Part shown: positions 23,672 through 36,691 of the stretch, in pieces | How positions within the stretch are numbered: position 1 is the stretch's first letter | Layout of the letters: the number at the start of each line of letters is the position of its first letter | Assembly (NCBI GenBank): GCA_963932465.1 | Contig: OZ010799.1 | Location: 281,862,083 to 281,926,082 of the forward strand | Reading direction: 5' to 3' | Source of the DNA: Maratus speciosus | Lineage: Eukaryota > Arthropoda > Arachnida > Araneae > Salticidae | DNA length: 64,000 bases | Notes under the pieces: generated by a model | The model's database searches: none | Seen by the model: only the letters and a program-made list of their open reading frames with translations | Told to the model about the DNA's origin: nothing | Made by a program: the position numbers and the translations under genes

Positions 23672-24407
23672 TATTTTCTTGCCACTTAAAATAAATCATA
23701 ATATAATTCTTATAAAATGCGTGAGTATCGTCAGTGTAAATGATTTCACATAATAAAAATAAATTGTGATTATGAATTCTTAACACTGAAAAATGCTTTT
23801 ATAATTGAATGTAAATTATTGAATTTTCAGAAATTTTAATTCATTAAAAATATGCTATAATATTCATAAAAAAGGTAAGGAATGAGCACCAAAACATGCG
23901 CCATTTCCAACCAATTAAAGTATTCTATTAAAATGTCCTATTCGAGAGGAATTTGAGAGGAAGATTCTACTTTCTTCTCAAATAACATGCATTTTTAATA
24001 TAATAAAGTTTAATGTTCTTTTACGCTTGAAGTATAAACACTGCAGTTATTTTCACTATTTAAAATATCTCGTCTTCGCAAAATGCAGATATATAGTTTC
24101 CTTTCCTTATTTAAATAATTAAAAAAAAGAAGAGAAATCTTTATGCAAGATAATATTTCACATACCTAACCATTCATGACTGTTATTTTTACTGACTCAA
24201 TGATTTTTATTTAATGAAAGAAATACGTTGGTTTCTTTATCGTTTCCAAAAATAAATCCGTATAACGGAAAAATATATTCAACAAAATAATAAAAAATCT
24301 TTTTTGTTAAATCATTCGATAAGAAAATGATATCGTCAGAATTTGCAGATCACATTTTATTTCTATCAATTCCAAAAATATTTCTTTCTTTAATTAAATT
24401 TAAAAAA
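23672..24407. repeat. Old dispersed repeat R, copy 1, left part
   Basis: It aligns with 40497-40878 plus 42924-43250: AAATAAATCATAATATAATT, GGAATGAGCACCAAAA and TCGTCTTCGCAAAATGCAG recur in order. The Helitron at 24408-25822 interrupts it, and it resumes at about 25823-25965 (CTATCTATAATTACTAA, GCAAAAATGCGTC). Confidence 0.7.
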
Positions 24408-25822
24408 CTAGGGGGCTCGGCCCCCTACGAGCTACGCTCGCCAACCCCCGTCCAGACACCGCAGGCTCTAAATGCACGCTAATTTGATCGGCTTTAAAAA
24501 GATTTCGAAAGATTGAAATATAATTTTAAAAAACAGTGGCGATCTCCCTATAAACGAATTTCTATTCATTTCTCTTTGATTGGGGAATTTTAACGCCAAA
24601 TCCGCTGCGGTGCTACTTGATTATCCCGTCGACCAATTTCGCCAAATTATATAAATCGCCAAACCACTCGCCAAATTATACAAATTGACATAATTATTAT
24701 TTTAAATAACGAAAGAACAAATAAATTTGTACAACATTAATAAAAATACAAATAAAACGTCGAAATAAAAATAACTTGATGACGTAGGCACGTGTAACAA
24801 CATTTCAAAATAAGCTAATATAAAAGGAATTAAGTAAACAGAGTCTTTGTCTCCTGGTATTTTTTAACAAAGCGAAAAGAAAATTCTTTTAAATGAGACA
24901 TTTTAAATTAATCGTTTTTAATCTGACGTAATTTTTACCAAGCTATTCTTTCTCTTTTAAATAATCGCGTGAAAGTAGTTTTGTTAGCAATGAAATATTT
25001 GCGGTTTCCTAACAAAAATAGTTGAAAATATTCTCTCAAAATATTAAATAAATGTCTAGCGCAATTTGTAAATTTAAACTTTTTTGCAGTATTATTTTGT
25101 GTTCATTTTATGTAATAACTATAATGTGACGTAAATATGACGTAATTTCTCCTAAGACTTCTAACGCATGTTAATGAATTTATTATTTTACAATATCCTT
25201 TCTCTTTTAAAATTCACGTGTGTACTTTTTATGACGTAATTTTTAATAAGTTCCTGCTTTTTATACATAATTATTTAATTCTAATTTGAAAGTTTTTTTT
25301 CCTGTTTATAATAGTCACGAGTAAATAAATTTTTAATTTGAAACAAACATTATTGCTTGCGCTTTTTATACAGTTGGCAACAGTTTAAATTAGTACAATT
25401 TTCTGAAATCTGTAAAAAATATCTCTAGAATTGCTGAAAATTTGAATTTAAAATAGAAATAAAACCTGAAAAAATGAGTCAAAATAAAAAATGTAATGCA
25501 ATCTGCACTCCGGCAAATTCTAACGCATAAAATGATCTAAAAATGATTACACTGCTATGTATAGTTTTTGCTGCTATAAAACTTTTTTAGTGGAACGATT
25601 TTCTCCAACTTTAGCATTAAATATCTCTTAAAATAATTCTTCGATTTGAAAACTGTCTGCATCAGCGTGTTTATCAAACATTTCTGTATAAAACCACTGA
25701 TTTTCATATTTTTGTATGTATTATTTTTCTCAATATTAATGAAGAAATACCTCTGGTCACAAAAAATTCAAAACCGGCGGCGGCGGTGACAGCGGTAGTT
25801 ACTTTTTTTTAGAATAGAGAGA
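24408..25822 (-). mobile_element. Non-autonomous Helitron, CCG-repeat family
   Basis: On minus it begins TCTCTCTATTCTAAAAAAAA near 25822, then four CCG units (plus 25775-25786), and ends with the stem around GGGGGCCGAGCCCCC and CTAG at 24408. It is collinear with 35391-36691. Like that copy it includes half of MITE family 1 (about 24608-24800). No ORF of note. Confidence 0.8.
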
Positions 25823-25965
25823 CTTTTTTTGAGATATTTTAGAGGAATAAAAAATATATATTTTATTTATTCAATTAATATTGATTCTATCTATAATTAC
25901 TAACTCCATGATTTATTTATTCTTTGTTTCATTTTTTATTTGCAAAAATGCGTCCGTAATAGAAA

Positions 25966-27234
25966 AACATGTAAAATAAATCCTTCTATATATAAAAAAA
26001 AAGTTTTGATTTAGAAATGGACCAATGAACATCTGCGTAGATATTCCGGGTAGAACTCATCCAATTTAAATGCTTAAGCCAAGGCCTCCTTATCGAAATA
26101 ACAGGCCTCGCAATCGCTAAGTTTCCTTTGTCCGCTGTACACGTGGTTAGAAATCACATAGTTTCCCGTGACTAGCGCCATCTAGCGTGAGAAACAGAAA
26201 TATTTTTTAATTTGTTTTTCATTTCTCTTTTACCATTTTCTTTACGATGAGCTTCGTAGTTTACAAATGATAGTTGTTAATCTTAAAAATTTCATATGTT
26301 CTAGACATTTTATTTAAAAAATGAACTTATTTTACTGTTAAACAAAAAATGTTTACTGCTGTATTCCGTTATGTAAATAAATGATGATAATAATAATAAT
26401 AATCAGGAAGGGAAATTATTTTACCATGAGTTTCTCAGCGATATTAGTTATTGAAATAAATGGATAGCATCTAGATCCGGAAAATGTAAAATATTTCATT
26501 TTCTCTTTTATATTTTCAAATATGTGACTTATTTTATTTCTGCTGTTTCTTTTCTTTTCACAATTAATTTCATCATACAGTATTAATTTAACATCGCTCC
26601 TTCAATTTGTTTCAATGCACAGTCTCATTTATTTATTTATTGGCCTATCATTTGTTTTATTTTTGAAGGTATGGGGGATCATTTCAGTTTAACATACTTT
26701 AGATGAAAGCTTCACTGTTTTTTCATATGAAGTTTGTATGTATTAATCTATGGAATGTTTCATAATTGGTTCCACAGCCAATTGGCATATCTTGGCGGGC
26801 ATAGTTTGGTGCGTAATTAATTTCCTTGTTTTAACTCGCATATGTTATGTAAGTTTTACTAAAATGTATCAAAGTATTTTAGGAAAGTTAAAACACGCAT
26901 AGATACACAAAAAAACAGACTGAAGTCATAAACACTTAAAAAATTGGAAAAATAAAGTTTAATAATCACTTAAATTTATACATGTCCCTCAACTTTCCGC
27001 AAATACCGTATTCTTGTCATGCTACGATTTTGGTGTTTGTAAATCTTAATTTGAGTATTCTTCCTTAATCAGACCTAGAGCCAATTGGCGTAAGTGTAGT
27101 TTGGCGCAAAATTAATTTTATTTTTAAACCGTATACTTGATACCACATTACTCCAGCATCGCGTTTTTGCAGTCAACTTTGACTGTGGAACAGATTAGGG
27201 AACATTAGCTAATACTACATTATATAATAATAAA
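25966..27234. other. Unassigned A+T-rich sequence
   Basis: Two short direct matches around CCAATTGGC and AGTTTGG (about 26777 and 27074, some 300 bp apart) suggest a repeat I cannot delimit. Otherwise there is no gene. Confidence 0.4.
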
Positions 27235-27390
27235 TCGGTATTTTTCAAGTATAGGGGCCTTGGCGAGAAAAGAAAATTTGGCAACGTAATTTCTGGAAGC
27301 ATATTCACTGTTTCACATAAAGAAGCAATATTTTCCAATATTTGTACAATTTAGTTAATATAAAAAAAGCATTTATCTATTTTATATACA
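27235..27390. repeat. Short dispersed repeat, three copies in the window
   Basis: CAAGTATAGGGGCCTTGGCG here resembles 31140-31270 (CTGTTAGTGGCCTTGGCGAG) and, on the opposite strand, 34735-34915 (ending in a GGTACTTTTCCAGTATAAG-like sequence on minus). The element type is unknown. Confidence 0.4.
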
Positions 27391-27458
27391 AATATAAACA
27401 AATCTTACATAAAAAACAATAATAACATCTAGAAACTAAATTTATACATGTAAATTCC

Positions 27459-27640
27459 GCACAGATGTCATATTGGCGCGATTTTTTTTCTGGCGCCAAT
27501 GTCGTATACGCACCGGATACTTAACTGGCACCAAAGTGTCGTTATTTTGCTTGATATGGTTATCCGGATATAGATGATATGGTAACGAGGTTTTCGCAAA
27601 ATTGGCGTCGGAAAAAAATCGCGCCAATATGACATGTGTA
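27459..27640. mobile_element. MITE family 2 copy, ~182 bp
   Basis: The left end GCACAGATGTCATATTGGCG and the right end, read inverted as TACACATGTCATATTGGCGC, match for about 40 bp, through a T run and GCGCCAAT/GACGCCAAT. No coding capacity; target duplication not clear. Confidence 0.7.
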
Positions 27641-27790
27641 CCGTATATTCTTATAAAACAAGTTGACAGTTCATAAGTTTTGTTTTCATAACTGTTTATA
27701 TCAATCGGCAACAAATCGCTCTTTCCGAAGCCCAAATTGTGCCAAGATTTAAAACAAAAAATACCCCGCAAAGTCCTATATACTGAAAAT

Positions 27791-28077
27791 GGTACTTGTT
27801 AGTTATCCCGTCGACCAAATTTCTGTCGCCAAATTTTAAGATTAAATGCCAATAATGGTTTGTCATAAAGTAATTAATTTTAAGATTAAATGCCAATAAT
27901 GGCCAATAAAACCAATATTTCAACGTTTTATTTGTATTTTTATTAATGTTATACTAATTTATTTGTTTTTTTTCGTTATTTAAAATAAAACATTGTGTCA
28001 ATTTGTAGAACTTGGCGAGTAGTTTGGCGATTTATATAATTTGGCGAAATTAGTCGACCGGATAACTAACAAGTACC
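27791..28077. mobile_element. MITE family 1 copy, 287 bp
   Basis: The TIRs are GGTACTTGTTAGTTATCCCG and its inverted partner ending AACTAACAAGTACC. The flanking octamers CTGAAAAT and CTGAAAAA differ at one base, which supports an 8-bp target duplication. Confidence 0.8.
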
Positions 28078-28247
28078 CTGAAAAAATATTAATAAATCTT
28101 CTATTTAAATCTTCATTTTTGATATGTTTCATTTTTTAAAGCCAGAACATAATTGTGCGAAATATTTTTTTTTACGCCTTTATTTTACTGGAATTCGAAA
28201 AATATTTTAATACAATTTTGCAAATAACACAACATTTTCAATTTTTA

Positions 28248-29327
28248 CTTTCTTCTATCTTTACAAGAAGAAAGTATTGGATTCATGAAAATTTTCGAAT
28301 TCCGGTTTTCGACGGATTTACACGTTTTATGGGTCAGAGATTCCAAAAAACATGTTTTTACAAAATGTCTGTCTGTGAGTCTGTGAGTCTGTCTGTCTGT
28401 CTGTGTGTATGTGACACAAATTTTGTGGGCGCTCTATCTCAAGAACTAATGCACGGAATTTAATAAAAATTGATATTCTGTTAGTGCTAATACAAATTGA
28501 TGCTGATTAGTTTTTGGTGTAAATCGCTCAACAGGTGGCGCTGCAATGCTGCATTTTTCACGATTTTCGCAATAGCTCTATCTCAAGAACTAATGCACGG
28601 ATTGTGATCAAACTTCGGATTTAGTTAGTCCTTGATATGAATTTCTGATGATTACGTTTTGGTGTAAATCGCCCAACAGGTGGCGCTGTTATGATGAATT
28701 TTGCAGGATTTACACGATTTCCCCAATAGCTCTATCTTAAGAACTAACGCACGGATTTTCATCAAACTTCAGATTAAGTTAGTCCTTGATATGACTTGCT
28801 ACTGATTAGGTGTTGGTGTAAATCGCTCAACAGGTGGCGCTTCTCTGCTGCCTTTTCCACGATTGCCTCAATAGCTCTATCAATAGAACTAATGGACCAA
28901 TTTTCATCTAACTTCAGATTTAGTTGTATGTTGACACAAGTTGTTGTTAATTAGGTTTTGGTGTTAATCACCCAATAGGTGGCGCTGCTATGCAGAAATT
29001 TTCACGATTTTCGCTATTGCTCTATCTCAAAAACTAATGTACGGATTTTCTCCAAACTTCAGATTCAGTCAGACGTTGACATAAATTGTTGCTGATTAGG
29101 ATTTGGTATAAATCACCCAATAAGTGGCGCTGCTAGGCAGCATTTTGCTGAATTTAGACGATTTCAGCGATAGTCATATCTCAAGAACTAATGCACGAAA
29201 TTTCATATCGTTAGAATCCTCATGAGATGCATAGATTGCCATTTAATTTTGGCAGTGTGATAGCGAATTTTGAAGTATTAGCATGTATGAGATAGAAGAA
29301 AGTTTTGGGATTGGTACATCCGACTAG
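28248..29327 (+). mobile_element. Helentron-like non-autonomous element
   Basis: CTTTCTTCTATCT at 28248-28260 is exactly inverted at 29290-29302 (AGATAGAAGAAAG). Between them lies a tandem array. About 25 bases after the right repeat, past a weak stem (GGAT...ATCC), comes CTAG at 29324-29327 followed by T. Short subterminal inverted repeats, an internal minisatellite and a 3' stem are features described for Helentron-associated elements such as DINE-1. The left repeat can also pair with AGAAGAAAG at 28266, so the 5' end itself forms a hairpin. Confidence 0.55.
28433..29200 (+). repeat. Minisatellite of ~145-155 bp, five to six units
   Basis: CTCTATCTCAAGAACTAATG-type unit starts lie near 28433, 28577, 28732, 28876, 29021 and 29174. 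Each unit also holds GGTGTAAATCGC and CAGGTGGCGCT. Confidence 0.85.
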
Positions 29328-31139
29328 TTTACTATGCATTTGTTGATGGAGTATTACCAGGAGTATACACCAGGTGGCGTAACTTACGGGACAATGTCAG
29401 CTAATAAGTTGGCAATTATCGGGGACATTTTCACCCATAGACTTTCTCCGGATTGTCATGTCTGTTTTATGATAAGGGAGTCTTGGCTTAAGCATGGCCA
29501 TAGCCTACTATGATATATAACGGCCCGCGCATTTCGCCGAAAAAGTGAAGTCTTTATCCAACTTCAAACCCTGAACGAAAACTTCACAACGTGCTCTTTG
29601 TTTACATTTATACCCTGCCCAGATAGAAGCTTGTTTCTCATCGTCGAGGTTTCAGAATCATTGATCGTATTTTCATGTAATAAATTAAATATTTATATTC
29701 TTCAATTTCCTTCGATTTAAAAGGCTATTTTACACAAATTGTAGCATTTTAGTGTTACACATACTTTTAAGATTAGCTAAATTATTTATTGTTTACCTTG
29801 ATCGTTTGCTTCATTCATGAAAAATGCCGGTTCTGTTATTCTTTTTTAATGTCCCGTATTTATATAAAAATAGCTTGGTTTCATATACACGTTTTAAAAT
29901 TAAAATTTGATTTTTATCAAACTACAGTTCTCATAACTGACTTGAAGCAGCTATTTTTGATTAATTTACTGTTACCGTTAAAATATTTGTTTTTAATTTC
30001 GCCCGAACCAATAAGAAAAATAGAAAAAAAGCCGATCTTCCTTAAACATTAAATATTCTTATTTTTAATCAGAGAAAGAAATGGTGATTACGGATTTAAA
30101 TATCTTTGCAATATTCTATGTTATCCAAGAAATTTTGATTAAATCATGTAAGAGTATTTGTTACTTAGTAAACTAGGACTTCCCTCAGAGGGATTAGTCT
30201 GAGCGATATTGCTGAGAACATTGATTTAATAATAACATGTGGAAGCATAGAAAGAGAGATGTTATCTTTAATTGTCCATATACTGTGATAAATTGAAATG
30301 ATGAAAATAAGCGAATCATAGAATTACAAAATTTTATATATAAATTCGTATACACTATTTAAGAAATGGGAAACAACCCATGCATGGGTATAAAATTGAA
30401 GGTACGTAATATATTAAAAGTAAAAAATAAAATAAAATACTAAATTATCTTATATCGGAATTTTAACTGTTTGAAATGATGTCAAGAGCATAATTAGACA
30501 CTCCGCACTAATTTGAGTAACTCTAAATGACAAAAAATATGATGTTTGAAGAGAATGGACTATACTTTATACGGTGTGTGCTCTCCCGGAATAGTTAAAA
30601 TTGTACACTATCTGTTTTCCATGGATGCAACGAGGTTTTCGGTAAGAGTTAAAGAATTCTCTTTTCAAAAACGGATATACTATTAAAGTACCGAACACAT
30701 CAACAGTGGCATGCAATGCGTCGTTAGAGTGTGTTTTAGATATGCTCGTTTGGATTTAAATGATGAGTGCATGCTGGCCACTGTAGCGCTATATTGTTTT
30801 GTTTTCAAAATATTCAGAACAAGTTGGGCTGCATTCAGCATGGATTAAATAAAAGAAATTAGTAATGATTGCAGCATAAAGTATAAAACAAGATCTGAAT
30901 ATATCGTCTGCATAACCTTTGAGCTGTCAAAGTGTCATTTGAAGTAATTTACAAATCCATACATATTTTTTCAGAAAATCATGCAAGCTAAAATACGCCA
31001 ATATGAACCCGATTTAGAAATTTCACCAGAATAGGTTAATATATAAAAAATCTCCTAATGGCAATTCAGAATATGACCTTATGATAAAAGGTCCAGAAAA
31101 GTGAATCAGGAAAAAAAAATGTCATATCAAATTTAAAAC
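29328..31139. other. Unassigned sequence
   Basis: A short segment near 29478 (AAGGGAGTCTTGGCTTAAGC) resembles the reverse complement of about 26073-26096, so part is dispersed repeat. The plus-strand open frame 29789-30052 has no recognisable domain and is A+T-driven. Confidence 0.4.
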
Positions 31140-31270
31140 GGCACTTCCCTCTGTTAGTGGCCTTGGCGAGAGAGAGAAAAGCCTGCAGAAGAAACACTTT
31201 AACAAGTACCTCCGGGCAACCAACTCACTGTTTCATACAGTCCTTTATTCAATATTTACACAATTTATTT

Positions 31271-32522
31271 AATGCTAGGTAGGTATCTATCCGTTTTGTT
31301 GCATTTAAATTGCATGTTTTGTGGAGGAAATGCAGTATTATAAAATATTTAAAGTTTCTGTACCTAATAATTCCAAAATAATGGTAACTGAGAACGCTTT
31401 CCGTTCATTTTATCTTTTTAAATTTTAAACTTTTTAGAAACCATTCATAGGGACAATTTTATATTTTAAAACAAACCCGAAGCAAAATTTCAAGTTTTTG
31501 CGCTCAGTAGTAACACAGAAATAGAAAATTTTCGAAAGTTTTTTGTTCCTGCACTGTTTTTTGTAGTGACATTTTTAGAATTTGTTCTATTGCGATAGTT
31601 TACGTCATGAAAAATACAGCCATGTCAATTTTCATGTTTATATTCCTAATAATTCCATGTACTTCGTTACTTAGATTTCCTTTAGATCTTTTTTCCGCTT
31701 TCAGTCTTTTGATTTTTTAGATTTCTTTCTATAACGAACATTTACATCTACCATGCCAAAGTTCTAGTTTCTAACTCCAACAGTACCCAGAAATTCCAGT
31801 ATTTGAAATAAATTATAATTTAGAATCTTTCTAGAATTTTTGTGTTTATTTGTCAATTTGAATTTTTGAACGTTTTAGAAAGCGTTCATAAAGAGTATTT
31901 ATATCTTAAAAGTAACCACCTTACCGAATCTAAAGTTTCTAACCCAATCAATATTCCAGAAATCGCAATTTTAGAACTTTTTTGCTCCTGCACCGATAAA
32001 TGTTGTTTTACCGACATAAAATATAGTCTTTTTTCCGAGCAGAGATGGCTACAAAATTTTTTTTAATCGGCTTGGTAGTTTCAGAGATAACACCTCACAA
32101 ACGTACAAACATTAATAATATTATACAATTTATAACATTATAACGCTTCATAATATTAGCATAGATATACAGATGAAGAAGCCATTTATCTGTTACTAAC
32201 TAAAGTTCTCGGCGTTGCTCGGAATTTGAAAAATGTTTGTTCTAAAAAATCAATTTCAAAATTTAACATACAACATAAAACAAACAATAAAAAAAAAGTT
32301 GAATTGTTGTACACATGAATCAAATGAAAACACAACATAAAAATGTATAAATTTATATAACAGACGCAAAAGAATACAGCTATAAATGAACTTATTTCAA
32401 TTTATCATTGGAGCAATAATGTTAAAATACGCCAATATATCCATAATCGGGTTTTTATCATGCTTCAATATATTTTTTCACACTCATGTGATATTATATT
32501 CATCACGTCGTTTATATTTCCA
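31271..32522. other. Unassigned sequence with relics of interspersed repeats
   Basis: AACTAAAGTTCTCGGCGTTG near 32197 and a run of CAGACAGACG near 33026 look like parts of decayed transposons, but I cannot name them. No gene is supported. Confidence 0.35.
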
Positions 32523-32790
32523 ATATGACGTGATATTCATTTTTTTTTTTTTAGATTCATCAAACTATTTATTTCATTTTCCTTTTTCACGTGAAAATCT
32601 TGAAATAAAAAGTTATGACGTAATATTCACTTTCATTTAAATTCGTCAAACTATTTATTTCATTTTCATTTTTCACGTGAATATCTTGTAATAGAAAAGT
32701 TATGACGTAATATTCACCTTTTTTTTTAAATTTGGCAAACTATTTATTTCATTTTCATTTTTCACGTGGAAATCTTGCAGTAGAAAATTA
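32523..32790 (+). repeat. Tandem repeat, three units of ~90 bp
   Basis: TATGACGTRATATTCA starts units near 32523, 32614 and 32700. Each unit continues with a T run, CAAACTATTTATTTCATTTT and TTCACGTGRAAATCTTG. Confidence 0.8.
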
Positions 32791-33193
32791 ATTTCTGTAG
32801 TAAGAATTTTATTGTGTATTTTAATTGTTGGCAACTGCTATAACGAAAAATGTTTAAATCTGAGGAAATTGCTGTGAAATTGGCAGTTTTTTTATTAATT
32901 AAAAATTAACTGTAAATTATTTCGATTCCGGATTACTTTAGTTGCGTCGATCGTGTTTTAATACACATGTACTTAACTTTTCATAATTCTGGTTTCCAAA
33001 CTGTGGATTTGTATAGAGTTACAGGCAGACAGACGAATAGACAAATTTTCATTTTTATATATGAAATTTTATACAAACATAAATAACTTATCTAATACGT
33101 GTTAGCAGATGCATTTTTAAATATATGTAAATAAACCAGTATAATACTTATTCTGTTTTATTTTCATAGTCATTTATATAGTCATTTATACTC

Positions 33194-33515
33194 GGTACTA
33201 CTTTCTTGTCCCGTCGACAAATTTCACCAAATTATATAAATCGCCAAACCACTCGCCAAATTATACAAATTGACATAATTTTAATATTTTAAATAACGAA
33301 AGGACAAATAAATTAGATAAAAGATTTAAAGATGAAAGATTTAGATAGAATGATAAAAATACAAATAAAACGTCGAAATAAAAATCACTTGATGAAGTAA
33401 ACACATGTAACTGACACATGTTAAGTGAATATGACATTTGCGATCAACCATTATTGGCGTTTAATCTTATAGTTTGGAGATAGATTTTTTGTCGACGGGA
33501 TAATTAAGTAGTACC
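33194..33515. mobile_element. MITE family 1 copy, 322 bp
   Basis: The ends are GGTACTACTTTCTTGTCCCG and, inverted, GGTACTACTTAATTATCCCG. The body is shared with the 18067 copy. Flanking octamers TTATACTC and AAATACTG are only partly alike. Confidence 0.75.
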
Positions 33516-33539
33516 AAATACTGTACTGCAATTTTTTTT

Positions 33540-34145
33540 TTTTACTTTTAAGCATCACACATTTTCAATTTTTATACAGCCGTATTGGGGAAAAAAGTAC
33601 TTTTAAATGCAATTTGTTTGAAAACTGCATCTCCATTTATTTTTGAAATATTATTATTATTATTTTTTTGTAGTTTTTAGCGCCATTGGTTTAATTTTGA
33701 CAACTCAAGTACTCCATTTCGGTAGAAAGTGAGGGAAAAAAGTTGGAAAATAATAATTATAACTTTTTGTTGCCTTTTTTCCCTAACAAATTAAAAAAAG
33801 TAATTAAATTACGTGCTATTTTGAAAAAAAATATATATATAAAATGAATGATTTCTGCTAAAACATGAAGCTATTATAAGTAAAATTTAAGTATCTATAT
33901 TAATATTAGAAACAAATGAAGGCATATGATTCATGATATAGCCGAGTTTCTTGAATGACGACATCTCTTTTTTTGGATTTGTGTATTATTCAGTGATAAT
34001 GACGTCCTATTTGTAGTTTACAGTAAATGTTGTTTAAGACTGAATCGTAAATGAAGAATTTATCAGTGGACGCGGATGACATCATTTTATATAAAATAAA
34101 AGCGTGTGCTTCAAGTCTTAAAACTGAAATATGTTTTGTACTATC
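33540..34145 (+). mobile_element. Helitron body fragment, related to 19600-20110
   Basis: AAATGCAATTTGTTTGAAAA (33606), AATGACGTCC (33999) and AAAGCGTGTG (34099) correspond in order to the 19531 element. Helitron ends are missing on both sides. Confidence 0.5.
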
Positions 34146-34360
34146 TATATTTATACACATTTATATATTTTATCATCGGGGGTGACACTAAATTCTGAAA
34201 AAGCAGACTTCCCGTTTTCTTTCTTTCTTTCTTTTCTTTTCTTTTTTTTTTCTTTTTGTACAGTTTCGGTCTGAAAAAGTGAGATTTGTTGCAAAAAGAT
34301 ATAAACAGCTATGAAAACAAACCTGATGACCCTTTATGCTTATTTTTATAAGTAAATATG

Positions 34361-34657
34361 GCACAGATGTCATATAAGCACCGAGGTATCTAATTGGTAT
34401 CTACTTTGCCTGACATGGTAACCATATATAATGTTATTATAATTGTTTTGTTCTTTAATTATATCATTTATTGATTGTTCTATCCTTTTAAAAATAGTAG
34501 AAAATGTTTTGTTTATCACTGTATTTTCTTTTCATATGGAAATAAAAAATAACGTGCTATTATAGCGTGCTAAATGTAACTCGTCATCGAAAACGATGTT
34601 TTCGCCAAATTGGTATAAAAAATTACGCCAAACCCGATGCGTATATGGCATCTGTGC
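34361..34657. mobile_element. MITE related to family 2, ~297 bp
   Basis: GCACAGATGTCATATAAGCA on the left is mirrored by TATATGGCATCTGTGC on the right. TTGGC-type motifs lie near both ends. The internal sequence differs from the 27459 copy. Confidence 0.6.
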
Positions 34658-35390
34658 AATAAATAAAAACATTTTATTTATTTATAATAATATCAATGTT
34701 TTATACACAATTTACTTTTGTTTGCATATAAAAATAGGTAATTGGCTTGTTTACACAAAATAAATTGTATAAATCTTTAAAAAATTGCTTGAGTATATGA
34801 AACAATAAATAGGTTGCCAAGAAATATGCATGAAAAGCTTACTTGTGTCTCGTCAAACGCAATTTTCCTATCTCACCAAGGCACTTATACTGGAAAAGTA
34901 CCAGTTTCATTTTAAAGACTAAAAAGAAATTAATACAGATGGATTTTTTTAAATCATACTTTTATTAAAATTTACAAAAACTTAGAAAATATATATGTTT
35001 TTTTAAATGCACTAAATAGAAGAAAATTCTTGAAAAAACATTAAATGCACGGAGTTAAATTTAATTCGATGAGTTCAATTATGGAAGATAAATGGATTTA
35101 AATGGAAATTTTGCCGAATTAGCCAGCTATAACCAAGTTGGCTTCATATAAGAAACTTTTTTGTCACCAAATTTGGCGATATTTTGCCACGTTGGCCAAG
35201 GTTTGGCGGTATCGTGTAACCCTGTCATTAGTACTTTTCAATAAATTTTCATTGTTGAAGATAACGCTGACTTCTCTATAGGAAATCAAACGTAACCATT
35301 AAGTTATAGCCCCCACCACCGTTGCCGCCTTAGGGATCGAATTTAAAAAAAATCAATGTCCAATTCAAGTACTGACCTCAGGAATACATA

Positions 35391-36691
35391 TCTCTCTATT
35401 CTAAAAAAAAGTAACTACCGCTGTCACCGCCGCCGCCGCCGCCGCCGCCGCCGGTTTTGATTTTTTTGTGACCGGAGGCCTTTCTTCGTTAATATTAACA
35501 AAAATAATGCATACAAAAATATGAAAATCGGTGGTTTTATACAGAAATGTTTGATAAATACGCTGATGCAGATAGTTTTCGAATCGAAGAATCATTTTAA
35601 GAGTTATTTAATGCTAAAGTTGGACAAAATCGTTCCACTAAAAAAGTTTTATAGCAGCAAAAACTAGACATGGCAGTGTAATCATTTTTAGATCATTTTA
35701 TGCGTTAGAATTTGCCGGAGTGCAGATTGCATTATTTTTTTTATTTTGGCTCATTTTTTCAGGTTTTATTTCTATTTTAAATTCAAATTTTCAGCATTTC
35801 TAGAGATATTTTTTACAGATTTCAGAAAATTGTGCTAATTTAAACTGTTGCCAACTGTATAAAAAGCGCAAGCAATAATGTTTGCTTCAATTTAAAAATT
35901 TATTTACACGTGACTATTATAAACAGGAAAAAAACTTTCAAATTAGAATTAAATAATTACGTATAAAAAGCAGGAACTTATTAAAAATTACGTCATAAAA
36001 AATATAACGTGAATTTTAAAAGAGAAAGGATATTGTAAAATAATAAATTCATTAACATGCGTTAGAAGTCTTAGGATAAATTACGTCATATTTACGTCAT
36101 ATTATAGTTATTACATAAAATGAACACAAAATAATATTGCAAAAAAGTTTAAATTTAGAAATTGCGCTAGACATTTATTTGATATTTTCAGAATTAATTT
36201 AAAATGTCTCATTTAAAAAGAACTTTCTTTTCGCTTTGTTAAAAAAAACCAGGAGACAAAGACTCTCTTTACTTAATTCCTTTTATATTAGCTTATTTTG
36301 AAATGTTGTTACACGTGTATACGTCATAAAGTTATTTTTATTTCGACGTTTTATTTGTGTTTTTATTAATGTTGTACGAATTTATTTGTTCTTTCGTTAT
36401 TTAAAATAAAAATTATATCAATTTGTATAATTTGGCGAGTGGTTTGGCGATTTATATAATTTGGCGAAATTGGTCGACAGGATAATCAAGTAGTGCCGCA
36501 GCGGATTTGGCGATAAAATTCCCCAATCAAAGAGAAATGAATTCGTTTATAGGGAGATCGCCACTGTTTTTTAAATTATAATTCAATCTTTCGAAATCTT
36601 TTTAAAGCCGATCAAATTAGCGTGCATTTAGAGTCTGCGGTGTCTGGACGGGGGTTGGCGAGCGTAGCTCGTAGGGGGCCGAGCCCCCTAG
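35391..36691 (+). mobile_element. Non-autonomous Helitron, CCG-repeat family, complete
   Basis: A^TCTCTCTATTCTAAAAAAAA opens it, followed by nine CCG units at 35427-35453. The 3' end has GCGAGCGTAGCTCG, the stem GGGGGCCGAGCCCCC and CTAG at 36688-36691, then T. It contains half of a MITE family 1 copy (about 36330-36500, ending GGATAATCAAGTAGTGCCGC). The apparent poly-Ala ORF on minus is just the CCG tract. Confidence 0.85.

Noticed and set aside
34188..34373. Lys/Arg-rich ORF resembling a nuclear localisation stretch
   Set aside because: It is the reverse of a TTTC microsatellite at about 34215-34258.
35401..35595. ORF with a poly-alanine tract
   Set aside because: It is the CCG microsatellite of the Helitron; the frame is not kept in the other copies.
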